A DNA stretch of 64,000 nt from Pseudokineococcus lusitanus (GTDB lineage: Bacteria; Actinomycetota; Actinomycetes; Actinomycetales; Quadrisphaeraceae), in NCBI RefSeq assembly GCF_003751265.1, contig NZ_RJKN01000010.1:50297-114296 (forward strand), written 5' to 3'. Shown in pieces: positions 36,649-44,447 of the stretch. Position numbers and translations under genes: made by a program. Each line of letters opens with the position of its first letter. The first letter of the stretch is position 1. Below the pieces are notes generated by a model. That model was not told where the DNA came from and did not search any database. It saw only the letters and a program-made list of their open reading frames with translations.

Positions 36649-37299
36649 TCAGCCGACCTCGACGGCCGTGGCCCGCCAGCGCCGGTCCCAGCCCTCGAGG
36701 CGAAGCGCCACGGCCCGGACGCGCGGGCCGTCGACGACGACGGCCGAGGCCTCGACGACCCCCTCGGCCGGGCGGCACACCCGCACGGCGCGCACGACGG
36801 CGGGACGGCCGGCGCGGGCGGGTCCTCGCCGCGGGGCCGGCCGCAGCCGCGTGGCCAGCGCCGCCCGGCGGGCGAGGCCCTGCTGGACGTCCGCCGTCGT
36901 CCACCGCACGAGCTGGGCCACCGGCCGGTGGCCCGAGAGGACCTCGACCACGGCCCCGGCCAGCGCGGCGCAGGTGGCCGTCGGGTCCGGCATGGCGGCG
37001 TCGTCGTCCATCGTCGGCGCGACGAGCGGGTCCTCCTCCTCGTCCAGCGGCCCCCGCCGCCGCGGGGTGCTGCGCGTGGTGAGCGCGAGGACCTGCTGGC
37101 CCGGGCCGGGCTGCCGGGCGGTGCGCCACCCGTCGACCTCCTCGCCGGGCCGGCCCGGGAGGGGGAGCGGCGGCGGGTCGGTGCAGGGGACGGGGCGCAG
37201 CCGTGGCAGCGGTGCGCCCGCCGCGGGGCAGGGGCGGGGCGGCGCCGGTCGCCGCGCCCCGGGCACCCCGGTCGTCGCCCGGCCGACGACGGCGGTCAC
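36649..37299 (-). CDS. Rv3235-like (DUF6459) protein
   Basis: 216 residues. The N-terminal half is a proline/arginine-rich linker. The conserved C-terminal domain begins AALAGAVVEVLSGHRPVAQL and continues VRWTTADVQQGLARRAAL, RAVRVCRPAEGVVEASAVVV and VRAVALRLEGWDRRWRATAV. This is the hallmark of the Rv3235 family, conserved near secA in actinobacteria, with no established function. GTG 37299 overlaps the LysM gene stop as GTGA, so the two are coupled. Confidence 0.82.
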   Translation of the reverse strand: MTAVVGRATTGVPGARRPAPPRPCPAAGAPLPRLRPVPCTDPPPLPLPGRPGEEVDGWRTARQPGPGQQVLALTTRSTPRRRGPLDEEEDPLVAPTMDDDAAMPDPTATCAALAGAVVEVLSGHRPVAQLVRWTTADVQQGLARRAALATRLRPAPRRGPARAGRPAVVRAVRVCRPAEGVVEASAVVVDGPRVRAVALRLEGWDRRWRATAVEVG

Positions 37300-38177
37300 G
37301 GCCGGCCCGCCGCGTCCGGCACGACGAGACGCTGGCCGGGGCGCAGCAGGTCCGGGTCGGGCCCGACGACGTGCCGGTTGGCGGCGTACCAGGCGGGCCA
37401 GGCGTCGGCCACCTCCCCGTCGTCCGCACCGGCGGGCAGGGCGCGACGGGCGATGTCCCACAGCGTGTCGCCGCGGACCACGACGACCTCGCGGGCCTCC
37501 TCGGCACCCTCGCGCGGTGCGGGGAGGACGAGGGCGGTCGCCGCCTCGTCCGCCGGGGGGCGCGGTCGGACGGGGGCCGCCGGGCGCCAGGCGACGTCGG
37601 GGACGGCGAGGGCCGTCGGCGGGGCGCCGGTCGGCGGGGCGGCGGGGGGCGAGACATCCGCCGGCGACGTGGGCGGGAGGGCGTCGGTCTCCGCGGCCGT
37701 CGGCGGAGCCGGTGCCGCGGCCGGGGCGAGGGCCGCGCCGGCGGCGACGGGCGCCGCGGTGGCGGCTGCGGCGCCGGCGACCGGTCCGGCCCCCAGCGCG
37801 GCGACGAGCGCGACCCGCACGAGCGTGGGCGCCAGCGCCCGGGAGGCGTGCGCCAGGGCGCGGCCCGGGGCGCTGCCGTGCGGGGCGAGGGCGGCCAGCG
37901 CGGCGAGGGCGCCGGCGAGCGACCACGCGCCCCCGAGCAGGGCGGCGCCCACGCCGGCGGCGCCGGCGAGCAGGTCCTCGGGGCGGGCCGTCGGGGCGCC
38001 CGCGCCGAGCACGAGCGGGAGCGCGGCGAGGGCGCCGACGCAGGCCGCCGCGGCGGCGGCCAGGGAGGCGACGAGGACCGCGAGGGCACGGCGGCGGCGT
38101 CGGGGACCGGGGCGTCCCGGGCGGCGGGCCGCCGCGTCCGTCGTCGGGTGAGCGGGGCGGTGGACGGCGTGGGGCAC
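37296..38177 (-). CDS. LysM domain membrane protein
   Basis: 293 residues. An Arg-rich cytosolic N-terminus leads into several alanine-rich transmembrane segments (ALAVLVASLAAAAAACVGAL, GAGVGAALLGGAWSLAG-type, VRVALVAALGAGPVAGAAA). An Ala/Pro-rich stalk follows, then one C-terminal LysM motif: VVVVRGDTLWDIARRALPAG to LLRPGQRLVVPDA. LysM binds GlcNAc-containing glycans, so the domain probably contacts peptidoglycan outside the membrane. GTG 38177 has a GAGGAGG site. It is the first gene of a two-gene operon. Confidence 0.85.
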   Translation of the reverse strand: MPHAVHRPAHPTTDAAARRPGRPGPRRRRRALAVLVASLAAAAAACVGALAALPLVLGAGAPTARPEDLLAGAAGVGAALLGGAWSLAGALAALAALAPHGSAPGRALAHASRALAPTLVRVALVAALGAGPVAGAAAATAAPVAAGAALAPAAAPAPPTAAETDALPPTSPADVSPPAAPPTGAPPTALAVPDVAWRPAAPVRPRPPADEAATALVLPAPREGAEEAREVVVVRGDTLWDIARRALPAGADDGEVADAWPAWYAANRHVVGPDPDLLRPGQRLVVPDAAGRP

Positions 38178-38273
38178 GGCGCCTCCTCGGGCGGGACCCG
38201 GCGGGCGGGTCGGACGGACGGTCGCGGCGGTCGGCGGCCGCGCCCGGGCAGTCCTACCTCACGGAGGCCGTCG

Positions 38274-38290
38274 TTGACCAGCCTTTGACG
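38274..38290. promoter_or_regulatory. TTGAC direct repeat in divergent gap
   Basis: TTGACC (38274-38279) and TTGACG (38285-38290) lie 11 bases apart in the AT-richest part of the gap between the LysM gene and the next forward gene, beside the palindrome GTTAAC (38300-38305). They could be part of an activator site or alternative -35 boxes; no matching -10 at 17 bases is seen. Confidence 0.25.
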
Positions 38291-38391
38291 CCGTTTGGTG
38301 TTAACGAGGCTCGCTGAGCAGCCCAGCGTGGTCTTCGCTGGCTCTCGGTGGTGCTCGGTGCGCCGCCGCGCCCCGCGGACGGCGACGCGGC

Positions 38392-38397
38392 TAGCGT
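38392..38397 (+). promoter_or_regulatory. candidate -10 element (TAGCGT)
   Basis: TAGCGT ends 6 bases before GTG 38404; good TAnnnT match, leaderless spacing. Confidence 0.45.
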
Positions 38398-38403
38398 CCG
38401 GCC

Positions 38404-38958
38404 GTGCGGTGGGAGCGGCTCTTCGCGGACCTCGAGGCCCAGCTGGCGGCGGAGGTCGACGCCGACCTGCGCGCGGAGGTGGCGGACCGGGTCCGGGCGG
38501 AGCTGGCGCAGGTGCCGCTCGTCGACCGGCTGCGGGCGCACGTGGGTGCCGCCGTCGTCCTCCACCTCGCCGGTGGTGCGGCACCGCTCGCCGGCGTGCT
38601 CGCCGACGTCGGTGCCGACTGGTGCGTGCTCGCCGAGGAGGGGGCGTCGTCCCGGTCGGCGCTCGTGCCGCTCGCCGCGCTCGTCGGCGTGGGCGGGCTG
38701 TCACGGCGTGCGGCGGCGCCGGCGGGAGAGGTGCTGCGCCGCACCACCGTCGGCGCGGCGCTGCGGGCCCTCGCCCGCGACCGGGCGCCCGTGCGGGTGC
38801 TGCTGCCGGGGGCCGAGCTCGTGGGCACGCTCGACCGGGTGGGCGCGGACCACGTCGACGTGGCGCTGCACGCCCTGGGCGAGGCGCGGCGGCCGGGGGC
38901 CGTCCGGGAGGTGCGGACCGTCCCGCTGGCGGCGCTGCTCGCCGTGCGCAGCGCCTGA
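38404..38958 (+). CDS. conserved actinobacterial protein of unknown function
   Basis: 184 residues. MRWERLFADLEAQLAAEVDA followed by an acidic helix and a beta-rich part (VVLHLAGGAAPLAGVLADVG, VRVLLPGAELVGTLDRVGAD). The paired Sm/SH3-like strands GVLADVGADWCVLAE and GTLDRVGADHVDVALH suggest two small barrel repeats. I recall similar proteins in actinobacteria, often mis-annotated as Fis-family regulators; no DNA-binding motif is visible here. It stands alone between the LysM operon and a BldC-like gene. Confidence 0.75.
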   Translation: MRWERLFADLEAQLAAEVDADLRAEVADRVRAELAQVPLVDRLRAHVGAAVVLHLAGGAAPLAGVLADVGADWCVLAEEGASSRSALVPLAALVGVGGLSRRAAAPAGEVLRRTTVGAALRALARDRAPVRVLLPGAELVGTLDRVGADHVDVALHALGEARRPGAVREVRTVPLAALLAVRSA

Positions 38959-39013
38959 GCGCCGCCGGCCGGTGCCGCGGGTCCCCCCGACGGGACCCGG
39001 GGGCGTCAGCGCG

Positions 39014-39256
39014 TCAGCGTGCGGCGGGACCCTCGGACGGGGCGTCGTCGAGCGCCCCGCGCTCCACGCGGGCCCGCGTCTGCGCGTACATCCGCTGGAT
39101 GTACTCCTCGAGCTCGCTCGTCTCGACCCGCCACTGACCGCGGCCGCCCACCTGGATGGCCGGGAGGTCGCCCGAGCGCACGAGCGCGTAGGCCTGGGCC
39201 GAGGAGACGGAGAGGATCTCGGCGACCTCCGCCAGCGGCAGGAAGCGAGCGGGCAC
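39014..39256 (-). CDS. BldC-like MerR-type DNA-binding protein
   Basis: 80 residues. FLPLAEVAEILSVSSAQAYA followed by LVRSGDLPAIQVGGRGQWRV is a MerR/excisionase-type winged helix, and WRVETSELEEYIQRMYAQTR is the C-terminal helix as in BldC. BldC-type proteins bind direct repeats cooperatively and time development in Streptomyces; this organism's target is unknown. GTG 39256 follows GAGGAGG. The short acidic tail (DDAPSEGPAAR) is not conserved. Confidence 0.88.
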   Translation of the reverse strand: MPARFLPLAEVAEILSVSSAQAYALVRSGDLPAIQVGGRGQWRVETSELEEYIQRMYAQTRARVERGALDDAPSEGPAAR

Positions 39257-39385
39257 GGGTCCTCCTCGGTCGGTGCGCGACCGGGGAGCCGGGCCGCGCC
39301 GGGAGTCTGGCACGCGGACGGAGGACGTCGCGGCACGTCCGGGTGAGGCTGTGGACGACCGCTCGGCGGTCCGGCCGGCCGCTGG

Positions 39386-39391
39386 CAGCAT
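39386..39391 (+). promoter_or_regulatory. candidate -10 element (CAGCAT) of the SAF/CpaE gene pair
   Basis: CAGCAT lies 65 bases before GTG 39456 within GGCAGCATCG, a 10-mer shared with the promoter of the AlkX-like gene (30661-30670). Confidence 0.3.
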
Positions 39392-39455
39392 CGACCCGGG
39401 CCCCCCGCGCGACGACGCGCGGCGGGCCGACGGGGCGCACGGGGGAGGGGCCGCG

Positions 39456-40154
39456 GTGGACGTCGGGGCGAGGGGCACGACCGCGGTGCGCGGCGCCGGG
39501 ACCGAGGGCGCCGCCCGGCGCGTGCGGGTCCCGTCCTGGCGCGACCCGCGGCTGGCGGTCGGGCTGCTGCTCGTCCTCCTCGCCGTCGTGGGCGGGGCGC
39601 GGGCCGTCGCCGCCGCGGACCGGACCGTGCCGGTCTACGCCGCCTCCCGGGCGCTCACCGCCGGCGACCCCGTGACGGCCGACGACCTCGACGTCGTCCG
39701 GGTCCGTCTCGAGGGCGGTGCCGGGGCGTCGGCGTACGTCGCGGCCGACCGCCCGCCGTCGGACGGCCTCGTGGTGCTGCGCGGCGTCGGCCCGGGCGAG
39801 CTGGTCCCCGCGGCGGCGCTCGGACCCGCCTCCGCCGTCGACGTCCGACCGGTCGGCGTCCCCGTCACGGGCTCCCTGCCCGAGGGCCTCGAGCCCGGTG
39901 CCCTCGTCGACGTCTGGGTGACGGCGGCGGACCCGGACGAGCCCGGCGCCGTGCTCGAGCCGGAGCGGGTCGTCGCCGCGGCGGCCGTCGCGGAGGTCGA
40001 CGCGGTCGAGGGCTCGCTCGGCGGCGTCGCCCCCACGACGGTGCAGGTCCTCGTCGGCACCGACGACCTCCCCGACGTCCTCGGCGCCCTGGCCGCCGGC
40101 TCCGGTGTGGCGCTGCTGCTCTCGCCCGGCGGCGAGGTCGGCTCCGGTGGCTGA
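39456..40154 (+). CDS. SAF-domain protein, CpaB/RcpC-like
   Basis: 232 residues. One transmembrane helix (LAVGLLLVLLAVVGGARAVA) is followed by an SAF domain, VPVYAASRALTAGDPVTADD to GELVPAAALGPASAVD, as in CpaB/RcpC pilus-assembly proteins. The C-terminal part is beta-rich (LEPGALVDVWVTAADPDE, PTTVQVLVGTDDLPDVLGAL). In Tad systems CpaB helps build the outer part of the secretion channel; in a Gram-positive context it probably acts at the membrane or wall. GTG 39456 follows GGGGGAGGGG. The next gene starts inside its final eight bases. Confidence 0.8.
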   Translation: MDVGARGTTAVRGAGTEGAARRVRVPSWRDPRLAVGLLLVLLAVVGGARAVAAADRTVPVYAASRALTAGDPVTADDLDVVRVRLEGGAGASAYVAADRPPSDGLVVLRGVGPGELVPAAALGPASAVDVRPVGVPVTGSLPEGLEPGALVDVWVTAADPDEPGAVLEPERVVAAAAVAEVDAVEGSLGGVAPTTVQVLVGTDDLPDVLGALAAGSGVALLLSPGGEVGSGG

Positions 40155-41610
40155 CCGGCCCGGCGGGCCGGCCGCGGCCGTGCCGTCCGGGCCCGGTCTC
40201 GGCGTCGTCGTCGCCGTGACGGGCGCCTGGGAGGCGCCCCTCGTCGCCGACCTCGACCGGTCCCGCGAGCTGCTCGTCCTGCGCCGCTGCGCCGACGTCG
40301 CCGAGCTCCTCGCGGCCGTCGGCACGGGCCGGGCCCGCGCGCTCCTCGTCTCGGCGGACCTCCACCGCCTCGACCGCGCCGTCGTCGCCCGGGTGCGGGC
40401 CTCCGGGGTCGCCGTCGTCGCGCTGACGGCCCCCGCGGCGCTCGCCGAGCAGGAGCCGCGCCTGCGGGCCCTCGGCGTCGACGCGGTGTTCGCCGCCGAC
40501 GCCCCCGCCGCCGAGGTGGCCGCGGCCGTGCACGCGGTCGTCGGCGCGCCCGCCGACCACGGGGCCGCGGGCGGTGGGCGCCCCCTCCGGGCGGCGGAGG
40601 GGGCGACCGCCGGCCCGGGCCGCCGTGCGGACCTCGCCGACCCCGCCGACGCCCTGGCGCCCGAGCCGGCGGCGGGCGGTGCCGACCCCTTCGCCGCGCT
40701 CCTCGAGGAGGACCCGACGGGCGCCCGGCCCCGGGGACGGCTCGTCGCGGTCTGGGGACCGGCCGGCTCGCCCGGGCGCACGACCGTCGCGGTCGAGACG
40801 GCCGCCGAGCTCGCGGCCGCGGGCGACGACGTGCTGCTGGCGGACGCCGACACGCACGCCGCCTGCGTCGCGCAGGTGCTCGGCGTCCTCGACGAGTCGC
40901 CCGGGCTCGCGGCGGCCTGCCGTGCGGCGGGCACCGGCGCCCTCGACGGCGCCGTGCTGCAGCGGCTCTCGGTCGAGGTGGTGCCGCGGCTCCGGCTGCT
41001 GTCCGGCATCACCCGCAGCGCCCGGTGGCCCGAGCTGTCGACGTCGTCGCTCGAGCGGGTGTGGGAGGTGGCGCGCGAGCGGGCCCGCTGGGTCGTCGTC
41101 GACCTCGCCGCGCCCCTCGAGGCCGACGAGGAGCTCGTCTTCGACACGGCGGCCCCGCGCCGGAACGGCGCGACGCTCGGCACGCTGGCCGCCGCGGACG
41201 TCGTCCTCGTCGTCGGCACCGCCGACGCCGTCGGGCTGCAGCGGCTCGTGCGCGGGCTCGCCGACCTCGCCGAGGCCGTGCCCGGCGCGGCCGCCCCGCG
41301 GGTGGTCATCACGCGGGTCCGTGCCTCCTCGGTCGGCGCGGGCCCGGAGACCCGCGTGCGCGAGGCGGTCCGGCGCTTCGCGGGCGTGGCAGACCCCGTC
41401 CTCGTGCCCGACGACCGGCCGGCGCTCGACGCGGCCCTGCTCGCGGGGCGCACCCTCGTTGAGACGGCGCCGCGCTCCCCGGCGCGGACCGCCCTGGTCG
41501 GCCTCGCGGCCTCGCTGCGCGCGGAGGGCGGGGCGCCTCCCGGCCCGACGCCCCGCGGCCGCCGCCGGTGGCGCGCCGGCACCGGGCGGGGCCGGCGCCG
41601 CGCCGGCTGA
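40147..41610 (+). CDS. CpaE-like P-loop protein (MinD/ParA group)
   Basis: 487 residues. The first half resembles a receiver-like domain without clear phosphorylation site (VVVAVTGAWEAPLVADLDRS ...), then an Ala/Gly linker. The second half is a MinD/CpaE-type domain: LVAVWGPAGSPGRTTVAVET as a deviant Walker A with Arg in place of the usual Lys, DDVLLADADTHAACVAQVLG, WVVVDLAAPLEADEEL, and DVVLVVGTADAVGLQRLVRG. CpaE proteins position Tad pilus complexes. It overlaps the SAF gene by eight bases (GTGGCTGA), the same 12-base junction sequence as mtrB/lpqB. Confidence 0.78.
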   Translation: MADRPGGPAAAVPSGPGLGVVVAVTGAWEAPLVADLDRSRELLVLRRCADVAELLAAVGTGRARALLVSADLHRLDRAVVARVRASGVAVVALTAPAALAEQEPRLRALGVDAVFAADAPAAEVAAAVHAVVGAPADHGAAGGGRPLRAAEGATAGPGRRADLADPADALAPEPAAGGADPFAALLEEDPTGARPRGRLVAVWGPAGSPGRTTVAVETAAELAAAGDDVLLADADTHAACVAQVLGVLDESPGLAAACRAAGTGALDGAVLQRLSVEVVPRLRLLSGITRSARWPELSTSSLERVWEVARERARWVVVDLAAPLEADEELVFDTAAPRRNGATLGTLAAADVVLVVGTADAVGLQRLVRGLADLAEAVPGAAAPRVVITRVRASSVGAGPETRVREAVRRFAGVADPVLVPDDRPALDAALLAGRTLVETAPRSPARTALVGLAASLRAEGGAPPGPTPRGRRRWRAGTGRGRRRAG

Positions 41611-41681
41611 CGCGCCCGCCGCGCCCGTCGGGCAGGCTGGCCCGGTCGCCGGGGCCGGTCCCGGCGGGGCGGAGGTGGGCG

Positions 41682-43112
41682 GTGCCCGAGCGGCTGAGCG
41701 CGCTGGACGCGTCGTTCCTCTACCTCGAGGAGCGGTCGGTCGTCATGCACATCGGCTCCGTCATGGTCCTCGAGCGGCCCCCGGACGACGTCGACGCGGG
41801 CGACCTGGCCCGCCTCATCGGCGCGCGGGTGGCCTACATCCCGCGGTACCGGCAGCGGGTGCGCACCGTCCCCGGCCACCTCGGCAACCCGGTCTGGGTG
41901 GACGACGAGCGCTTCGACCTCGACCTCCACGTGCGGCGCACCGCCCTGCCGCGGCCCGGCACACGGGACCAGCTCACCGAGCTCGTGGCCCGGGTGCAGC
42001 CGCGGCGCCTCGACCGCTCGCGGCCGCTGTGGGAGGTCTACCTCGTCGAGGGCCTCGAGGACGGCGGCCTCGCGATCATCACGAAGACGCACCAGGCGAT
42101 GGTCGACGGCCGTTCCGCCGTCGACCTCGGCCAGGTGCTGTGGGACGACGCCCCGGGCAGCGCCGCGACGCCGGCGCCCACCTTCCGGCCGGCGCCCGAG
42201 CCGACCCTCGTGGAGCTCGTCACGGGCGCCGTCGTGGACGCCGTCCGCCGCCCCCCGCAGGTCCTCGAGACGCTGCGCACCGGGCTCGGGGACGCCCGAG
42301 CGGGGCTCCGTCGAGCCGCCGGGGCGGCCTCGGGGCTGGCCCGGGCGGCGTCGACCGCCCCGGCGGGCTCGGGCGGGCCGCTGGAGGTCGAGGTGGGGGA
42401 GCAGCGGCGCTACGCCGTCGTCGACACCGCGCTGGAGGACTACCGGCGCGTGCGCCGCGCCGTCCGCGAGGGGGCCGTGCCCGGCGCCGAGCTCCACGAC
42501 GTCGTCCTCGCCGTCCTGGCCGGGGCGCTGCGGTCGTGGATGCTCTCGCGCGGCCTGCCGCTCGGCCCGGCCTCCGCGGTCCGCGCGCTCGTGCCGCTCA
42601 GCGTGGCCGCCGAGGGGGAGGACGACGCCCCGCGCCCGGCCGGCGCCGTCCCGCCGCAGGTGGAGGGCCACCTCGTCGACCTGCCCGTCGGCGAGCCGGA
42701 CCCCGTCGTCCGGCTCCAGCAGGTCGTCTTCTCGGCCCGTCGCGGCGAGCAGCGCCGTCGTGTCGGCGCCCGCGAGCTCGCCGGGATCGCGGGCTTCGCG
42801 CCGCCGACGCTCCACTCGCTGGGCGTCCGGGTCGCCGGGCAGGTGGCCCACCGGCTCTTCACCCTCGTCGTCACGGACGTGCCGGGCCCGCAGCACCCCC
42901 TCTACGTGGGGCCGGTGCGCATGACGGGCTCCTACCCGGTCATCCCGCTGCTCGCGGGCCACGCGCTGGCCGTGGGCGTCAACAGCTACGACGGCGCGGT
43001 GACCTTCGGCCTCAACGCCGACCGCGACGCCCTCCCGGACCTCGCCGTCCTGGCCGAGTGCGTCCCCGAGGCCCTCGCCGCGCTCCTCGACGCGGCCGAC
43101 GGCCGCCGCTGA
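41682..43112 (+). CDS. wax ester synthase/diacylglycerol acyltransferase (WS/DGAT) family
   Basis: 476 residues. PERLSALDASFLYLEERSVV and MHIGSVMVLERP open the N-terminal domain; LDRSRPLWEVYLVEGLEDG and IITKTHQAMVDGRSAVDL carry the active-site region; the C-terminal domain has VRALVPLSVAAEGEDD, VVTDVPGPQHPLYVGPVRM and GVNSYDGAVTFGLNADRDAL. The canonical HHxxxDG motif reads H137-Q138-A-M-V-D142-G143, so the second, catalytic histidine is Gln. The enzyme would otherwise join acyl-CoA to a fatty alcohol or diacylglycerol for storage lipid. GTG 41682 follows GGAGG by 6 bases. Confidence 0.88.
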   Translation: MPERLSALDASFLYLEERSVVMHIGSVMVLERPPDDVDAGDLARLIGARVAYIPRYRQRVRTVPGHLGNPVWVDDERFDLDLHVRRTALPRPGTRDQLTELVARVQPRRLDRSRPLWEVYLVEGLEDGGLAIITKTHQAMVDGRSAVDLGQVLWDDAPGSAATPAPTFRPAPEPTLVELVTGAVVDAVRRPPQVLETLRTGLGDARAGLRRAAGAASGLARAASTAPAGSGGPLEVEVGEQRRYAVVDTALEDYRRVRRAVREGAVPGAELHDVVLAVLAGALRSWMLSRGLPLGPASAVRALVPLSVAAEGEDDAPRPAGAVPPQVEGHLVDLPVGEPDPVVRLQQVVFSARRGEQRRRVGARELAGIAGFAPPTLHSLGVRVAGQVAHRLFTLVVTDVPGPQHPLYVGPVRMTGSYPVIPLLAGHALAVGVNSYDGAVTFGLNADRDALPDLAVLAECVPEALAALLDAADGRR

Positions 43113-43241
43113 CCCGCCCGTCGACGCCGGCGTGCGACCGCGTCGCGGCGCGGGACGGCCGGTGCACCCGACGGACGACCTCGTCGGGCCGCGATCGACC
43201 AGCCGCCTGACGGCGGGACCGGCGACGCACGCGCGGACGGG

Positions 43242-43247
43242 CAGGAT
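43242..43247 (+). promoter_or_regulatory. candidate -10 element (CAGGAT)
   Basis: CAGGAT ends 6 bases before GTG 43254. Confidence 0.35.
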
Positions 43248-43253
43248 GGCCCC

Positions 43254-43763
43254 GTGCGCGTCTACGTCCCCGCGACCGTCCCCCTGCTCGCCGCCTGGCT
43301 CGAGGCGGGGGTCGTGACGGCGCCGACCGCGCGCGCCGTCACCCCGGCGCTGCGCGAGTGGTACGTCGAGGGGGACGAGGAGGAGCTCGAGTTCTCGGCG
43401 CTCCTCGACGCCGCGACCGACGCCCTGGTCCTGCTCGCGGCGGACCCGGCCGCGGCCCGGCGCCGCGTCGTGCTGGCGGCCGACGTGGACGGCGCCACGC
43501 CCGAGCCGGGCGCGGGCCCGACCGGCGACGAGGCGCCCTCGCGCGTGCGACCGGCCGGGCCGGTCCCGCTGTCCGCCGTCGTCAGCGTCCACTGCGACGA
43601 GGAGGACGCCGAGGCGGCGGTCGCCGCCGCCGCGCAGGTGCTCGACGCCGCCGCGGCGGGCGACGAGGACGCGCTCATGGCCGTCGGCGAGGCCGAGGAC
43701 GGCGACCTGCTGTGGTTCGACGCGCAGGAGCTGCCCGACCTCGTCGCACGCCTGCGCGGCTGA
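43254..43763 (+). CDS. conserved actinobacterial protein, DUF6912-like
   Basis: 169 residues. MRVYVPATVPLLAAWLEAGV, followed by ARAVTPALREWYVEGDEEEL and ALVLLAADPAAARRRVVLAA, is a family I associate with DUF6912, conserved in actinobacteria and without known function. The C-terminus has GDLLWFDAQELPDLVARLRG. Acidic overall and predicted cytosolic. The assignment is from memory of the N-terminal pattern. Confidence 0.7.
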   Translation: MRVYVPATVPLLAAWLEAGVVTAPTARAVTPALREWYVEGDEEELEFSALLDAATDALVLLAADPAAARRRVVLAADVDGATPEPGAGPTGDEAPSRVRPAGPVPLSAVVSVHCDEEDAEAAVAAAAQVLDAAAAGDEDALMAVGEAEDGDLLWFDAQELPDLVARLRG

Positions 43764-43790
43764 CGCCGGCCCGCGGGGGGCGGGCCGGCG
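43764..43790. terminator. bidirectional hairpin between convergent genes
   Basis: CGCCGGCCCGC (43764-43774) pairs perfectly with 43780-43790 around GGGGG, immediately after the DUF6912-like stop and 10 bases before the DUF2505 stop. Confidence 0.6.
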
Positions 43791-43799
43791 CCGACGGGC

Positions 43800-44300
43800 T
43801 CAGCGACCGGCGAGCCACTCCCGGCCGACGCGCTCCTCGCTGCGGATGGCGGCCTGGACGGCGGGCTCCGCGGCCTTCTCGAGCTTGCCGCCGACGAGCG
43901 GCACGGACGCCACGAGGTCGCCCTGCACGGCCTCGGTGGCCTGACCCTCGCCCGCAGGGGTGAGCGAGAGCCGCGCCGAGAGCCGGACCGGGGCGCCGGA
44001 GACCTCGAGCGTCATGGAGCCCGCGCGGGCGCCGTCGGGGCCGGGCGCCTCCCACGTGTCCACCTGGCGCAGCTCGAGGGTGTCCCCGACGAAGCGCCGG
44101 GCCACCTGCGGGACGTCGTCGGTCGGCAGGGACCGCGTCGAGCGGACGACGAAGGCCCCGGCCGGGTCGCCCTCGGTCTCGGCCGTGGAGGACAGCGCCC
44201 CCGCGGCGGCGTCACGGCGGCGGACGAACTCGGGGTCCGCGAGCATGCGGGCCACCTCGTCGGCGGTCGCGGGGTACGTGGCGGCGGCCTCGATGCGCAT
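43800..44300 (-). CDS. DUF2505 domain protein (START/SRPBCC-like)
   Basis: 166 residues. MRIEAAATYPATADEVARML, DPEFVRRRDAAAGAL and the central strands RSTRSLPTDDVPQVARRFVG to RLSLTPAGEGQATEAVQGDL match DUF2505, a small SRPBCC-type fold expected to bind a hydrophobic ligand. The C-terminal helix (VGGKLEKAAEPAVQAAIRSE) closes the cavity. Function is unknown. ATG 44300 is supported by TACCGT 7 bases upstream and is divergent from the glutamate dehydrogenase gene. Confidence 0.85.
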   Translation of the reverse strand: MRIEAAATYPATADEVARMLADPEFVRRRDAAAGALSSTAETEGDPAGAFVVRSTRSLPTDDVPQVARRFVGDTLELRQVDTWEAPGPDGARAGSMTLEVSGAPVRLSARLSLTPAGEGQATEAVQGDLVASVPLVGGKLEKAAEPAVQAAIRSEERVGREWLAGR

Positions 44301-44307
44301 GGCCTCG

Positions 44308-44313
44308 ACGGTA
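44308..44313 (-). promoter_or_regulatory. candidate -10 element (TACCGT) of the DUF2505 gene
   Basis: On the reverse strand TACCGT ends 7 bases before ATG 44300, a leaderless-type spacing. Confidence 0.45.
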
Positions 44314-44435
44314 GCGGCGGCGGCGCCGCGGCACCCGTCGCCCGCCCGCCCGGGGCGCGGCAGGGGCGCCGAGTGGCCTGCGCCACAGGCACGCCCGGCC
44401 CCGCGCGCTCGGGCGCCCGCCGCGGTCCCCGTGAG

Positions 44436-44441
44436 TAGGGT
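44436..44441 (+). promoter_or_regulatory. candidate -10 element (TAGGGT) of the glutamate dehydrogenase gene
   Basis: TAGGGT ends 6 bases before ATG 44448; the identical hexamer at the same spacing precedes the PdtaS-like gene. Confidence 0.5.
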
Positions 44442-44447
44442 CCGAGC

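Noticed and set aside
39006..43592. 1528-codon reverse ORF under the SAF, CpaE-like and WS/DGAT genes
   Set aside because: Antisense to genes with strong family signatures; low-complexity Arg/Gly/Asp composition.
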